Positions 63,701-64,000 of a stretch of DNA of 64,000 bases are shown one piece after another (positions within the stretch are counted from its first letter, which is position 1; each line of letters opens with the position of its first letter). The notes beneath the pieces are model-generated. The model had not been told where the DNA came from. It saw only the letters and a list, made by a program, of their open reading frames with translations, and did no database searches. Source of the DNA: Kosakonia radicincitans DSM 16656 (lineage in GTDB: Bacteria > Pseudomonadota > Gammaproteobacteria > Enterobacterales > Enterobacteriaceae); the NCBI RefSeq assembly GCF_000280495.2, contig NZ_CP018016.1:2356001-2420000 (forward strand), given 5' to 3'. Made by a program: the position numbers and the translations under genes.

Positions 63701-64000
63701 CCGAAGGCACCGTCGGGATCGGCGGGATGTACATGTGCATCTACGGCATGGATTCCCCCGGCGGCTATCAACTGGTGGGCCGCACGCTGCCTATCTGGAA
63801 CAAGTTCCTCAAAAACGCGCAATTTGCCGCCAACGAGCCGTGGCTGCTGCACTTCTTCGACCAGGTGCGTTTCTACCCGGTAAGTGAAGCGGAACTCACC
63901 CAGTTGCGTGACGATTTCCGTGAAGGCCGCGCCACCATCCGCATTGAAGAGACGGTGTTTGATTTCCCGCAGCATTTGCAGTTCCTGCGTGATAACGCCG
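60727..64000 (+). CDS. Urea carboxylase (biotin enzyme), truncated at window end
   Basis: This enzyme uses ATP and bicarbonate to carboxylate urea to allophanate. The 1091 residues visible start [20 protein letters not shown], the biotin-carboxylase opening. The ATP-grasp region has [16 protein letters not shown] and [15 protein letters not shown]. After about residue 450 come the carboxyltransferase parts of the KipA/KipI-like (AHS1/AHS2) type, with [20 protein letters not shown] and [17 protein letters not shown]. The biotin-attachment domain with its Lys should follow beyond base 64000. The frame has no stop from 60727 to the end. It starts inside the allophanate hydrolase stop region, so the two are coupled. 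Gene order (hydrolase first) is the reverse of many urea-amidolyase loci. Confidence 0.96.
   Translation, partial: [1091 protein letters not shown]

Overview
The window is chromosomal DNA of an enterobacterium (Enterobacteriaceae). The yciG-yciF-yciE-katN operon, a KatG whose catalytic residues carry E. coli numbering, an EmrA/EmrB-type pump and a YghA-like reductase are all enteric in character. The gene mix (acetoin reductase with a large LuxR-type regulator, urea carboxylase/allophanate hydrolase, phosphoketolase, two bd oxidases, T6SS) would fit a plant- or soil-associated genus such as Kosakonia, Enterobacter or Klebsiella. The genus is an inference; no rRNA or tRNA is present to test it. 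Most of the window is moderately GC-rich. The exceptions are the visibly AT-rich block at about 1.2-3.5 kb and the intergenic stretches near 21.8-22.3 kb and 51.6-52.4 kb.

Layout. (1) 1-852: 5' part of katG (minus strand) with an OxyR-type operator. (2) 1174-3580: AT-rich border with an unrecognised protein and a ToxR/CadC-like winged-helix regulator. (3) 3581-21812: one minus-strand type VI secretion operon with all 13 core genes, in transcription order tssB, tssC, hcp, tssE, tssF, tssG, vgrG, an accessory gene, PAAR, tssA, tssJ, tssK, tssL, tssM, tssH(clpV). Genes overlap or nearly touch, and an intrinsic terminator sits right after hcp. (4) 22351-25556: MarR-EmrA-EmrB efflux operon behind a 14-bp inverted-repeat operator. 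(5) 25570-28038: an intergenic repeat, an MFS exporter and an exported alpha/beta hydrolase. (6) 28039-31702: a MalT/AcoK-like regulator divergent from an acetoin/diacetyl reductase. (7) 31728-37612, minus strand: globin-coupled diguanylate cyclase, chemoreceptor, a second exported hydrolase, cation/proton antiporter. (8) 37809-40732: general-stress SDR, zinc alcohol dehydrogenase, CinA-like amidohydrolase and an unreported 25-codon ORF with its own terminator. (9) 40926-46741: a translationally coupled operon joining a soluble-type formate dehydrogenase, a DUF1641 protein and both subunits of a CIO-type bd oxidase. A second, complete bd oxidase operon with a DUF2474 small subunit meets it tail to tail (46758-49296). 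(10) 49365-51622: yciGFE-katN stress operon. (11) 52060-52155: a candidate small RNA, followed by a 19-cysteine copper-storage-like protein and phosphoketolase. (12) 55320-57626: four little-known proteins, two of them DUF421 and DUF3750. (13) 57691-64000: a quinone-reductase-like enzyme divergent from allophanate hydrolase and urea carboxylase, the latter two behind a good sigma-54 promoter.

Themes. Oxidative and stationary-phase stress (KatG, Mn-catalase, YciEFG, SDR, alcohol dehydrogenase), contact-dependent secretion, and unusual respiratory and nitrogen/carbon side routes dominate. The most novel-looking items are the formate dehydrogenase-DUF1641-bd oxidase operon, the 96-nt RNA candidate at 52 kb and the 25-aa ORF at 40.6 kb. 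There are no tRNA, rRNA, CRISPR, insertion sequence or phage genes. katG and the urea carboxylase gene are cut by the window ends.
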